This document shows positions 42,580 to 50,671 of a stretch of 64,000 bases of DNA, in pieces. The stretch's first letter is position 1, and every line of letters starts with the position of its first letter. Made by a program: the position numbers and the translations under genes. A model generated the notes under the pieces. The model worked only from the letters and a program-made list of their open reading frames with translations. It did no database searches and was not told the origin of the DNA. The stretch is from positions 41,648 through 105,647 of the forward strand of contig CAZTNC010000020.1 of NCBI GenBank assembly GCA_964614915.1, written 5' to 3'. This DNA comes from WTFY01 sp964614915 (lineage in GTDB: Bacteria > Pseudomonadota > Gammaproteobacteria > UBA4575).

Positions 42580-42798
42580 ATGCCAAAAGAAGACCACATC
42601 GAGATGGAAGGTACGGTGATCGAAACCTTACCGAATACGATGTTTCGCGTTGAACTCGAAAACGGCCATGTAGTGACTGCACACATATCCGGCCGCATGC
42701 GAAAACATTACATCAAGATTCTTACAGGTGACAAAGTGACTGTGGAAATGACACCTTACGACCTGAGCAAGGGAAGGATCACCTACCGCGGCAAATGA
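42580..42798 (+). CDS. infA: Translation initiation factor IF-1
   Basis: A 72-residue OB-fold protein, exact family length. EMEGTVIETLPNTMFRVELENGH and GRMRKHYIKILTGDKV are canonical. GGGAGCAGA sits just before the ATG. It is divergent from fabD across 113 A+T-rich bases. In E. coli infA lies near clpA and aat; here it has a different neighbourhood. Confidence 0.97.
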   Translation: MPKEDHIEMEGTVIETLPNTMFRVELENGHVVTAHISGRMRKHYIKILTGDKVTVEMTPYDLSKGRITYRGK

Positions 42799-42894
42799 CT
42801 TGCCAAGCCAAGCGCCGGGCAGGCATGCCTGCTGCGCCATCCCCACCAAGTGAACGCCCCCGGGCAGAGGCATAAAATTCCGGCATCCGGCCGC

Positions 42895-43359
42895 TCAGTG
42901 CCTGGGGCAGTAGTATTGCCGGATGAAGGTCCTCGCGTAGGTGTGTGTCAGCGACTGAAGCAGGTCAACGTCAAAGGTCTCGTGGGTTTGACGATAGGTA
43001 TCCTCGTGACTGACGGCATCCTTCGTCGTCGAGACATAGTAATCGTGAATCACCTCTTTGGCCTTGGGAAGGAGTGCTTTGGACACGCTTCTGGAGTTTG
43101 TCGATCCACTTGTTTCCCGGCACCTGTCAATTTCATGTGACATTTCGTCTACCAGCAATGCATCGACCAGTTCATTTTTGATGGCCATCGTTTCTATGGC
43201 CTCGCCATAGGCCAGCACGGCAAGCGCATCGTTGCTGTCCAGTTCAAGAGGCTTTTCCGGTTCAAATGTTTCGCATCCTCGAAGGGCAGTCTGGCTTGCA
43301 GATCTCAGACGGGAACTGTGTCTCGACAGCCGTTTCAAAAACAAAGGCAAATCCAGCAT
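42895..43359 (-). CDS. Unrecognised 154-residue protein downstream of phosphoribulokinase
   Basis: I do not recognise this protein. The N terminus is basic and helical (LFLKRLSRHSSRLRSASQ), the middle is acidic and Ala-rich (LDSNDALAVLAYGEAIETMAIKN is split by conserved-looking Glu/Asp), and the C terminus ends YARTFIRQYYCPRH. There is no signal peptide or membrane segment, so it is probably cytosolic and largely helical. GAGG 9 bases before the ATG argues that it is translated. It follows cbbP by 91 bases on the same strand, so it may belong to the carbon-fixation operon. Confidence 0.6.
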   Translation of the reverse strand: MLDLPLFLKRLSRHSSRLRSASQTALRGCETFEPEKPLELDSNDALAVLAYGEAIETMAIKNELVDALLVDEMSHEIDRCRETSGSTNSRSVSKALLPKAKEVIHDYYVSTTKDAVSHEDTYRQTHETFDVDLLQSLTHTYARTFIRQYYCPRH

Positions 43360-43450
43360 AGCTATTACCTCACTTTCCCCAAATGCCCCATATCTATAAT
43401 GACCATACCCGCGTTGACAATGTTCCCCGATCAGAAAAAGTTTCGATTTG

Positions 43451-44377
43451 CTATACCACGCTGACGGTCTGATACACGGGCTTTTTCCTTCTCATCCTGT
43501 TTTTCAAGGCCTTGGACTTCTGCACGATTTTCTCGATGACCGGGCCAAAAACGAGTTCGATCGTCAGCCCCATTTTCCCGCCAGGAACCACGATCGTATT
43601 CCGTCTCGACATGAATGATCCATGGATCATTGCCTGCAGGTAGCAGAAATCTATGTTGAATTTCGCGGGATTGCTGAACCGTATTACAACGAAACTTTCG
43701 TCCGGAGTGGGGATATCCCTGGCAATGAAGGGATTGGATGTGTCCACTGTCGGCACACGCTGGAAATTGACATCGGTCCTGGAAAATTGCGGTGTTATGT
43801 AGTGGATGTAGTCATACATCCTTCGCAAAATCGTATTCGTCACGACTTCCGGCCGATAGCCCCGTTCGGCAATATCCCGATGGATTTTCTGTATCCATTC
43901 CAGATTCACAACCGGCACTACACCGATCAGCAAATCCACATGGGCTGCGACATTCACATTCTCGTTGACGATACCGCCATGCAGCCCCTCGTAGAAAAGC
44001 AGGTCGGTCTCTGCCCTGTAGTTCTCCCAGTCCGTGAAAGTACCGGGTTCCTGATCGTATGGAAGCGCTTCCTTTTCATCGTGCAGGTACTTGCGTACCT
44101 TGCACGTACCGGACTTGCCATAGCTTATGAACTGTTGCTCCAGTTCTTCGAAAAGGTTCGCCTCTGGGCCAAAGTGACTGAAATTCTCACCCTCGCCCAA
44201 GGCCTTTTTTGCCTCGATCTCCATTTCCCTGCGGTCATACCGGTGGAAACTGTCCCCTTCGATCAGGCAGGGGAAAAAACTTTCCCTGATGAAAATGTGC
44301 TCAAAAGCGCTTTTCACAGATGTGGTGCCTGCGCCTGACGATCCTGTAACGGCAATGATTGGGTGCTTGGCGGACAT
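43451..44377 (-). CDS. cbbP: Phosphoribulokinase
   Basis: A 308-residue proteobacterial-type phosphoribulokinase that makes ribulose 1,5-bisphosphate. The P-loop is AVTGSSGAGTTSVKSAF, and the substrate region has EGDSFHRYDRREM and FYEGLHGGIV. GGGGAG lies just before the ATG. It follows cbbA by 58 bases in the cbb operon. Confidence 0.96.
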   Translation of the reverse strand: MSAKHPIIAVTGSSGAGTTSVKSAFEHIFIRESFFPCLIEGDSFHRYDRREMEIEAKKALGEGENFSHFGPEANLFEELEQQFISYGKSGTCKVRKYLHDEKEALPYDQEPGTFTDWENYRAETDLLFYEGLHGGIVNENVNVAAHVDLLIGVVPVVNLEWIQKIHRDIAERGYRPEVVTNTILRRMYDYIHYITPQFSRTDVNFQRVPTVDTSNPFIARDIPTPDESFVVIRFSNPAKFNIDFCYLQAMIHGSFMSRRNTIVVPGGKMGLTIELVFGPVIEKIVQKSKALKNRMRRKKPVYQTVSVV

Positions 44378-44435
44378 CTACACTCCCCTCACGGTTGCTG
44401 CACCATGTGTTTTCAACGTTTGCATCCGTACCTCA

Positions 44436-45500
44436 CTAATGGATTCTGGGATCGAGTTCCCCCGATTCGTAGCGGGCAGTCATGACCTCCAGGCTGATGG
44501 GCTTAACAAGCGGTGCCTTTCCTGCACAACCAAAAGCCTCGAATCTGGACTTGCAGATTTCTTTCATGGCCAGAGTCGACGCGGACAGAAACTTGCGCGG
44601 GTCAAAGTTCTTGGTATCTTCATTCAAAAACTTTCGAACTGCACCGGTACTCGCCATGCGCAAATCCGTATCGATGTTCACCTTGCGCACACCGTGACTG
44701 ATCCCCTCGCAGATCTCTTCCACCGGGACACCGTAGGTCTGGCCCATATCGCCACCGTAATTGTTGATGATGCTGAGCCACTCCTGCGGCACCGAAGAAG
44801 ACCCGTGCATCACCAGGTAAGTATCCGGCAACCGCTCGTGGATCTGCTTGATTCGGCTGATTGCAAGGATTTCTCCAGTTGGAGGACGGGTGAACTTGTA
44901 GGCGCCATGGCTTGTGCCGATGGCCAGCGCCAGCGCATCGATGTTGGTGTGCCGCACAAACTCCACGGCCTCATCCGGGTCGGTCAGCAACTGCTCCCGG
45001 GTAAGGATTCCTTCTGCACCCGAACCGTCTTCTTCTGCCGCTTGACAGGTCTCCAGTGATCCCAGACAGCCCAGTTCTCCTTCCACTGAAACACCGCAGG
45101 CATGCGCCAGCCTGACCACTTCGCCTGTGACATCCTTGTTGTATTCAAACGACATCGGGGTCTTCATGTCTTCCCCGAGCGACCCGTCCATCATCACCGA
45201 GCTGAAACCGAGCTGAATTGAACGCAGGCAGACTGCGGGCGATGCACCATGGTCCTGATGAACGACGACCGGGATATGCGGCCAAGTTTCCATGGATGCC
45301 TCGATCAGATGACGTAAAAAGCTGGAACCTGCGTACTTGCGCGCTCCAGCTGAAGTCTGCAGGATCACCGGACTGTCTGTTTCATCGGCAGCCTGCATGA
45401 TCGCCTGAATCTGTTCCATGTTGTTGACATTGAAGGCCGGTACACCGTAGTTCTCCGTAGCAGCATGCTCCAGCAACTGTCTCAAGGTGATCAATGACAT
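44436..45500 (-). CDS. cbbA: Class II fructose/sedoheptulose bisphosphate aldolase
   Basis: A 354-residue zinc aldolase. Metal His residues are in VVVHQDHGASP and GTSHGAYKF plus LVMHGSSSVP; VEGELGCLGSLE carries the metal-site Glu. C-terminal DPRIH tail is typical of the CbbA subgroup. In the Calvin cycle it makes FBP and SBP. GGAG precedes the ATG. Between cbbX and cbbP. Confidence 0.94.
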   Translation of the reverse strand: MSLITLRQLLEHAATENYGVPAFNVNNMEQIQAIMQAADETDSPVILQTSAGARKYAGSSFLRHLIEASMETWPHIPVVVHQDHGASPAVCLRSIQLGFSSVMMDGSLGEDMKTPMSFEYNKDVTGEVVRLAHACGVSVEGELGCLGSLETCQAAEEDGSGAEGILTREQLLTDPDEAVEFVRHTNIDALALAIGTSHGAYKFTRPPTGEILAISRIKQIHERLPDTYLVMHGSSSVPQEWLSIINNYGGDMGQTYGVPVEEICEGISHGVRKVNIDTDLRMASTGAVRKFLNEDTKNFDPRKFLSASTLAMKEICKSRFEAFGCAGKAPLVKPISLEVMTARYESGELDPRIH

Positions 45501-45594
45501 AGAAACTCCACAGCTTTCAGGTAATATGCAAAATCTTCACTTCTTTTCTGCATCGGTCATTCAGTCACGATCGACGGGTGCACAACTCAAAATT

Positions 45595-46551
45595 TCAGAT
45601 CGAAAAAACCTGGGCCCGGTCCAATTTGCCTTCAGCGAACACACGGCTCGCATAAAAATCCTCGGCTTCAAGCGTCATCAGGTCCCGTTTGACAAATTTT
45701 TGTGAGAGCGAACTATTGAACAGGCGATTGGCCTGACGCAGTCGGGCCCGGTCCAACGCATTTCGTATTGAACGACCATTGGCGAACTGGGGTAAGTTCA
45801 TCCGCAGATCGATGTACTCGCTGAATGCCTTTTCGCCTGCTTCGCTCAGGCAGTAGCTTTGCTGCCCCAAAAGCAACTGGCCAATCTCCAGCAGCTCATC
45901 TGCAGAATAGTCCGGAAAGTCAATATGATGGGCAATGCGGGAGCGAAACCCCGGGTTACTTTGGAAAAATGTATCCATGCGTTCCTTGTAGCCCGCCAGA
46001 ATGACGACCAGGTCATCTCGGTTGTTTTCCATCACCTGCAGAAGGATCTCGATGGCTTCCTGGCCATAGTCGCGTTCATTCTCCGGCCGGTACAGGTAGT
46101 AGGCCTCGTCAATGAACAGTACGCCACCCATGGCTTTTTTGATGACCTCCTTGGTCTTGGGCGCCGTATGTCCAATGTACTGACCCACCAGGTCATCGCG
46201 GGTGACAGAGACAAGGTGGCCCTCTCGCACGTAATCCAGACAATGCAAAATCTCTGCGATCCGCATGGCCACAGTGGTTTTGCCTGTACCGGGATTGCCG
46301 GTGAAACTCATATGCAAAGTGGGCGTCTCCGATGTGAGTTCGAATGACTTGCGTGCACGGTCCACCAGCAGCAATGCGGCGATCTCCTTGATCCGGGTCT
46401 TGACCGGATGCAGCCCAACGAGCTCACGGTCCAGCCTATCAAGCACATCCTGCACGTTGGATGCCTCGTACTCACCGTGAAGATCAATCACCTCCTCATC
46501 GGAGGCTTTTTTCTCAGGCGGGTCAACCGGCTTCAAACCGGACTCACTCAC
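45595..46551 (-). CDS. cbbX: Red-type RuBisCO activase CbbX
   Basis: A 318-residue AAA+ protein that remodels inhibited red-type RuBisCO by pulling on the CbbL C terminus. Walker A is GNPGTGKTTVAM, Walker B is GVLFIDEAYYLYRP, and the pore-loop region is LVGQYIGHTAPKT. The start is GTG at 46551, inside the 3' end of cbbS with an 8-base overlap, so the two are translationally coupled. It pairs with form IC RuBisCO, as expected. Confidence 0.95.
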   Translation of the reverse strand: MSESGLKPVDPPEKKASDEEVIDLHGEYEASNVQDVLDRLDRELVGLHPVKTRIKEIAALLLVDRARKSFELTSETPTLHMSFTGNPGTGKTTVAMRIAEILHCLDYVREGHLVSVTRDDLVGQYIGHTAPKTKEVIKKAMGGVLFIDEAYYLYRPENERDYGQEAIEILLQVMENNRDDLVVILAGYKERMDTFFQSNPGFRSRIAHHIDFPDYSADELLEIGQLLLGQQSYCLSEAGEKAFSEYIDLRMNLPQFANGRSIRNALDRARLRQANRLFNSSLSQKFVKRDLMTLEAEDFYASRVFAEGKLDRAQVFSI

Positions 46552-46966
46552 TGTCAGCGCCCCTCGGTTCGCTCAGCCTGGCGTAGGAGTGTGCGGTGTA
46601 ACGAATGCACCGCCCATCGGTTTCTGTACGCTGCAAGCGAAAACCGGGTTCGTGAGAAGGACGATTGACGATGAACGATATGCACAGGCTTTCCGTACCA
46701 CGTTCACTGTCGAACGCGCCGACCCGGATGTAGTGCTCGGGGTAGGTCTTTCGGCATTCGTTGATCTCCATCAGCACACCTGCCGGGTCCTTGAGATCGA
46801 ACATGGGCAGACCCCACATTTCCCAGTACGTGTTTCTTGGGTGCGGGTCATCCGTGTACTCGATATTTACCGCGTAGTTTTGATCCAGGCAGTACTTGAC
46901 CTGCTTTTTGATCTGCTCATCCGTGAGATCGGGTAAAAAAGAGAATGTTCCTTGTGTAATGCGCAT
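46544..46966 (-). CDS. cbbS: RuBisCO small subunit, red type
   Basis: A 140-residue small subunit. MRITQGTFSFLPDLTDEQI and YTDDPHPRNTYWEMWGLPMFD are red-type (form IC/ID) features, and the C-terminal extension after INRPSHEPGF-like NRPSHEPGFRLQRTE is the hairpin seen in that group. AGGAG precedes the ATG. Seventeen bases after cbbL. Confidence 0.96.
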   Translation of the reverse strand: MRITQGTFSFLPDLTDEQIKKQVKYCLDQNYAVNIEYTDDPHPRNTYWEMWGLPMFDLKDPAGVLMEINECRKTYPEHYIRVGAFDSERGTESLCISFIVNRPSHEPGFRLQRTETDGRCIRYTAHSYARLSEPRGADSE

Positions 46967-46983
46967 GGCGGTACTCCTTGAGG

Positions 46984-48435
46984 TTAGGCCACCGCAGTGG
47001 CAACGGGCACAAAATCAGGTGTGTCGGTCGACTCGAAGTTGAACGTGATGTCCTTCCACGTATCGAGTGCCGCTTGTAGGGGCTTGCAGGACTTTGCCGC
47101 CTGCTGCAGAATTTCCGGACCTTCGTTGATGTAATCCCGACCCTCGTTCCTGGCCAGGATCATGGTCTCAAGTGCAACGCGGTTTGCTATCGCGCCTGCC
47201 TCTATACCCATTGGATGGCCGATCGTGCCTCCGCCAAACTGAAGCACGACATCCTCGCCGAGATAATGCACAAGCTGATGCATCTGCCCGGCATGAATGC
47301 CACCGGATGCGACCGGCATGGTCTTGTTCAACGAGGCCCAGTCCTGGTCAAAAAATATGCCATGTTCCAGGTTTTTCGGATTGTAGGTCTCACGAAGAAC
47401 GTCATAGATTCCGGCCACCGTACGCGGGTCGCCCTCAAGCTTTCCGACCACCGTCCCGGCATGTATGTGATCGACCCCGGCCATGCGCATCCACTTGCCA
47501 ATCACCCGAAAGCTGACGCCATGTGATTTCTGACGCGTATACGTGCCGTGCCCTGCGCGATGCAAATGCAGGATCATGTCGTTGCCACGCGCCCACTTTG
47601 CCATCGACTGAATGGCCGTGTAGCCGACGACCAGGTCGATCATGACAATCACGGACCCCAGTTTCTTGGCAAACTCAGCGCGCTCGTACATGTCTTCCAT
47701 CGTTGCCGCCGTGACGTTGAGGTAATGTCCCTTGACCTCACCACTCATCACCTGTGCCCGGTTGACGGCTTCCATGCAATACAAGAACCGGTCCCGCCAG
47801 TGCATAAAGGGCTGTGAATTGATGTTTTCATCATCCTTGGTAAAGTCCAATCCGCCCTTCAGGGCTTCATACACCACGCGCCCATAATTGCGCCCTGAAA
47901 GCCCCAGCTTGGGCTTCACCGTAGCACCCAGCAAGGGACGGCCGTACTTTTCCAGTCGTTCACGCTCGACGATGATCCCGGAGGCCGGACCCTGAAACGT
48001 CTTCATATACGCTACCGGGATTCGCATGTCCTCAAGGCGCAGGCATTTCAGCGCCTTGAAACCAAAGACGTTCCCGATGATGGATGCGGTCATGTTCGCG
48101 ATTGATCCCGGCTCGAACAGGTCGAGGTCATAGGCGATATACGCAAAATACTGATCTTCGGAGTTGGGCACCGGGTCCACCCGGTAAGCCTTTGCGCGAT
48201 ACAGTTCACAGGCCGTCAAGCGGTCCGTCCAAACCACTGTCCAAGTTGCAGTGGACGATTCCCCGGCCACGGCGGCTGCAGCCTCATCCGGGTCGACCCC
48301 GCTTTGCGGGGTAATCCTGAACACGCAGATGAGATCCGTATCCTTGGGCCGGTAATCGGGTTCCCAGTACCCCATCTGTTTGTATTCCAGGACACCCGCT
48401 TTGTAGCGATCAGCTGCTGAGACGATTTTTGCCAT
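46984..48435 (-). CDS. cbbL: RuBisCO large subunit, form IC (red type)
   Basis: A 483-residue large subunit. Catalytic Lys174 and Lys176 are in ATVKPKLGLSGRN, the carbamylated Lys200 is in GGLDFTKDDENIN, loop 6 is AGTVVGKLEGDP and HLHRAGHGTYTR carries the phosphate-site His. The sequence and the adjacent cbbX place it in the red branch, form IC. I start at ATG 48433-48435 with GGAG at a good distance; a frame to 48459 is not needed. First gene of the cbb operon, divergent from cbbR. Confidence 0.97.
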   Translation of the reverse strand: MAKIVSAADRYKAGVLEYKQMGYWEPDYRPKDTDLICVFRITPQSGVDPDEAAAAVAGESSTATWTVVWTDRLTACELYRAKAYRVDPVPNSEDQYFAYIAYDLDLFEPGSIANMTASIIGNVFGFKALKCLRLEDMRIPVAYMKTFQGPASGIIVERERLEKYGRPLLGATVKPKLGLSGRNYGRVVYEALKGGLDFTKDDENINSQPFMHWRDRFLYCMEAVNRAQVMSGEVKGHYLNVTAATMEDMYERAEFAKKLGSVIVMIDLVVGYTAIQSMAKWARGNDMILHLHRAGHGTYTRQKSHGVSFRVIGKWMRMAGVDHIHAGTVVGKLEGDPRTVAGIYDVLRETYNPKNLEHGIFFDQDWASLNKTMPVASGGIHAGQMHQLVHYLGEDVVLQFGGGTIGHPMGIEAGAIANRVALETMILARNEGRDYINEGPEILQQAAKSCKPLQAALDTWKDITFNFESTDTPDFVPVATAVA

Positions 48436-48698
48436 GATGCACTCTCCGTACTGTGTCAATTCGAAGCCGCTACGACTGGTTTGGGGCTGGCATTCTTACC
48501 CCCTCTTGCTTGATACGGAGCTAAAAGAATTCAGACCAGCCGTGAGCGGCATTGGCCATAAACAGTATCACCTCTATGAATAAATAATAGTAAATAATAA
48601 TTATCATATTAATAAATTATTACTTATTAATTTAAGGCTCTCCGATTTACCATTTCCCCATATAAAACTGGGTTTATAACCAGATACCACTAGATAGA

Positions 48699-48708
48699 AT
48701 AAGCTTAT
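48699..48708. promoter_or_regulatory. Palindrome ATAAGCTTAT, distal copy
   Basis: A perfect 10-base palindrome of the form T/A-rich arms with a GC centre, suitable for a LysR-type dimer. An identical copy lies 58 bases away next to the cbbR start. Confidence 0.55.
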
Positions 48709-48756
48709 GTTTATGGTAATATTCCATCACTAGATTTTTTAAATTTATAAATTTAC

Positions 48757-48766
48757 ATAAGCTTAT
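48757..48766. promoter_or_regulatory. Palindrome ATAAGCTTAT, cbbR-proximal copy
   Basis: Identical to the copy at 48699-48708. It ends 4 bases before the cbbR ATG, so binding here could block cbbR expression (autoregulation), a common LysR behaviour. Confidence 0.55.
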
Positions 48767-48770
48767 ATTG

Positions 48771-49670
48771 ATGAATATCACATTTCGCCAACTGCAGGTA
48801 TTTGAGGCTGTGGCACGGCACTTGAGCTTCACGCATGCCGCCGAGGAACTGTTTCTCACACAGCCCGCGGTATCCATGCAGGTCAAGCAGCTGGAAAACG
48901 TGGTGGGTATCCCCCTCTATGAGCAACTGGGGAAAAGCATTCATCTCACCGAGGCCGGGAAATTGATGCTTCGTTACAGCACGGTAATCCGCAACCAGGT
49001 AAACGAGGCTGAAAAGGAACTGGACGACCTCAAGGGAACGGAGGGTGGCCTGCTGCAAATTGCCGTGGCATCCACCGTCAACAATTTTGCAGCACGCCTG
49101 CTATCTGAATTTTGTCAGCAGTATCCGCGCATCCGAGTCAGCTTTGACGTGACAAACCGTGCAACACTGCTGAAGAAGCTTGAAGCCAACGAATCAGACC
49201 TTGCGCTGATGGGATCGCCACCTGACGAGATGGAGTTGATCGGCGAGCCCTTCATGGACAATCCTCTGGTGATCATTGCTCCCCCGAATCATCCCCTGGT
49301 AGGCGAGAAAGACATCCCCTTGAGAAAGTTGAAAAACGATCCCCTGCTCATGCGTGAAGTTGGATCGGGAACACGCGTAGCCATGGAGCGATTTTTCATG
49401 GAAAAGAAAAATTTCAAGCTTATCAGCTCGATTGAAATGAACAGCAACGAGGCAATCAAGCGAAGTGTTGAGGCTGGTCTTGGCCTGGGTATCGTCTCGC
49501 TGCACACCATCGAGCTGGAGAAAGAACTTGACCGACTGAAGGTTCTGGATGTGCGCTCTTTTCCGATTGTCCGCCAGTGGTACATCGTCTACCGGAAGGG
49601 CAAACGGCTTTCCATCGCCGCTGAATCGTTCAAGAACTTTATCCTTGCAAAAGCACAGACCCATGTCTGA
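48771..49670 (+). CDS. cbbR: LysR-type regulator CbbR
   Basis: A 299-residue LysR-family activator. The N-terminal helix-turn-helix is FTHAAEELFLTQPAVSMQVKQLE, and the effector domain (residues about 90-295) includes VGSGTRVAMERFF and GLGLGIVSLHTIELE. Its divergent position from cbbL and the closeness to CbbR proteins make it the likely activator of the operon. ATG at 48771 is preceded by an in-frame TTG; neither has a clear ribosome site. Confidence 0.92.
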   Translation: MNITFRQLQVFEAVARHLSFTHAAEELFLTQPAVSMQVKQLENVVGIPLYEQLGKSIHLTEAGKLMLRYSTVIRNQVNEAEKELDDLKGTEGGLLQIAVASTVNNFAARLLSEFCQQYPRIRVSFDVTNRATLLKKLEANESDLALMGSPPDEMELIGEPFMDNPLVIIAPPNHPLVGEKDIPLRKLKNDPLLMREVGSGTRVAMERFFMEKKNFKLISSIEMNSNEAIKRSVEAGLGLGIVSLHTIELEKELDRLKVLDVRSFPIVRQWYIVYRKGKRLSIAAESFKNFILAKAQTHV

Positions 49671-49700
49671 GCGTTCCTGACAGCGATCCAGCACACAATG

Positions 49701-50375
49701 TCACAAAAGATCCATCAGTTCAACAAAGGAGCCGAGAACCACATCAGGCTTGAGCATCTTTACCGCTTCCGCATCTGAATAACCGTAGCTCATGCACACG
49801 GACCGGATTCCTGCATCCCGTGCAGCCAGTATGTCGTTGCTGGAGTCCCCCACCATGACGCAGTCCGCAACTTCGACTGCAAATCGCTGGCAGGCATGCA
49901 CGAGCGGAAACGGATCCGGTTTTTTCTTCGGCAGGGAATCCCCGGAAAGTACCAGATCGAAATATTCGTCTATCTGGAAATGTGCCAGCAACGGTTCGGT
50001 AAAGGCCTTGGCCTTGTTTGTGACACACGCAAGCTTGATACCGGAAGATCGAAGCCCCTGCAGGCACTTGCGGACATCCGGATACAGGCAGCTCTGACGC
50101 ACCAAATGCTCATGGTAATGCCCGATGAATGCGTCCAAGGCCTTATCAACGGCCCCTTTGTCGGGTGTATTTTGCAACTCCGAGGACATGACGTCCTCAA
50201 CCAGCCTGCGCACGCCATTGCCGATGTGCCTGCGGACCTTCGATACACCCTGTTTGGGCAATCCCAGTTCCTGCATGACAAGGTCCATGCTGTATGCCAG
50301 GTCCGGGGCGGTATCAATCAGTGTCCCGTCCAGATCAAAGATCACCAGTTTTACTTTGTTGGCTTCAGATAACAC
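49701..50375 (-). CDS. gph: Phosphoglycolate phosphatase
   Basis: A 224-residue HAD-family phosphatase. Motif I is FDLDGTLIDT, motif II is CVTNK, and motifs III-IV are KKKPDPFPL and VMVGDSSNDILAARDAG. It dephosphorylates the 2-phosphoglycolate made when RuBisCO reacts with O2, so its place next to the cbb operon makes sense. The start appears to be GTG at 50375. Convergent with cbbR, 30 bases apart. Confidence 0.92.
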   Translation of the reverse strand: MLSEANKVKLVIFDLDGTLIDTAPDLAYSMDLVMQELGLPKQGVSKVRRHIGNGVRRLVEDVMSSELQNTPDKGAVDKALDAFIGHYHEHLVRQSCLYPDVRKCLQGLRSSGIKLACVTNKAKAFTEPLLAHFQIDEYFDLVLSGDSLPKKKPDPFPLVHACQRFAVEVADCVMVGDSSNDILAARDAGIRSVCMSYGYSDAEAVKMLKPDVVLGSFVELMDLL

Positions 50376-50671
50376 GTGATCAGTGAATTCTTAGTAAAAA
50401 TCGAAAGTACGCAGTCAATTGCCCCTAGGCCCTTCAACCATTGGCCGGGCCGGAAATGCAGGTTGATGGCTGAGAATTTTCAGGCGCGCCCGGGGAAATG
50501 CTGGCAGCTGTGCAGTGCTTATATACCAATACCAAATGCACATCTACACCTAGATACAGATATACGCGGCAAGAAAGATGGCACCCCCCGCATACCCAGA
50601 CGCCCGCAACCCGGCCGCCAGCATAGCCGTAACGGGGGACACAGGTTCTTCAGGGTTTTATAAGGATATTT
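50376..50671. other. Intergenic region between gph start and clpA stop
   Basis: About 296 bases with no supported gene. It must contain the gph promoter; a weak A+T-rich tract and no clear terminator for clpA are visible. Confidence 0.4.

Larger units (their letters stand above)
48436..48770. promoter_or_regulatory. cbbL-cbbR divergent control region
   Basis: A 335-base region between cbbL and cbbR. The part near cbbL is of ordinary composition; the rest is very A+T-rich (long TAAATAATA-type runs at 48580-48640). Two copies of the palindrome ATAAGCTTAT at 48699-48708 and 48757-48766, 58 bases apart, are candidate CbbR sites. No gene or RNA is supported. Confidence 0.75.

Noticed and set aside
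42819..42832. GCAGGCATGCCTGC palindrome after infA, considered as a terminator
   Set aside because: The hairpin would be short and is not followed by a T tract, so I do not call a terminator.
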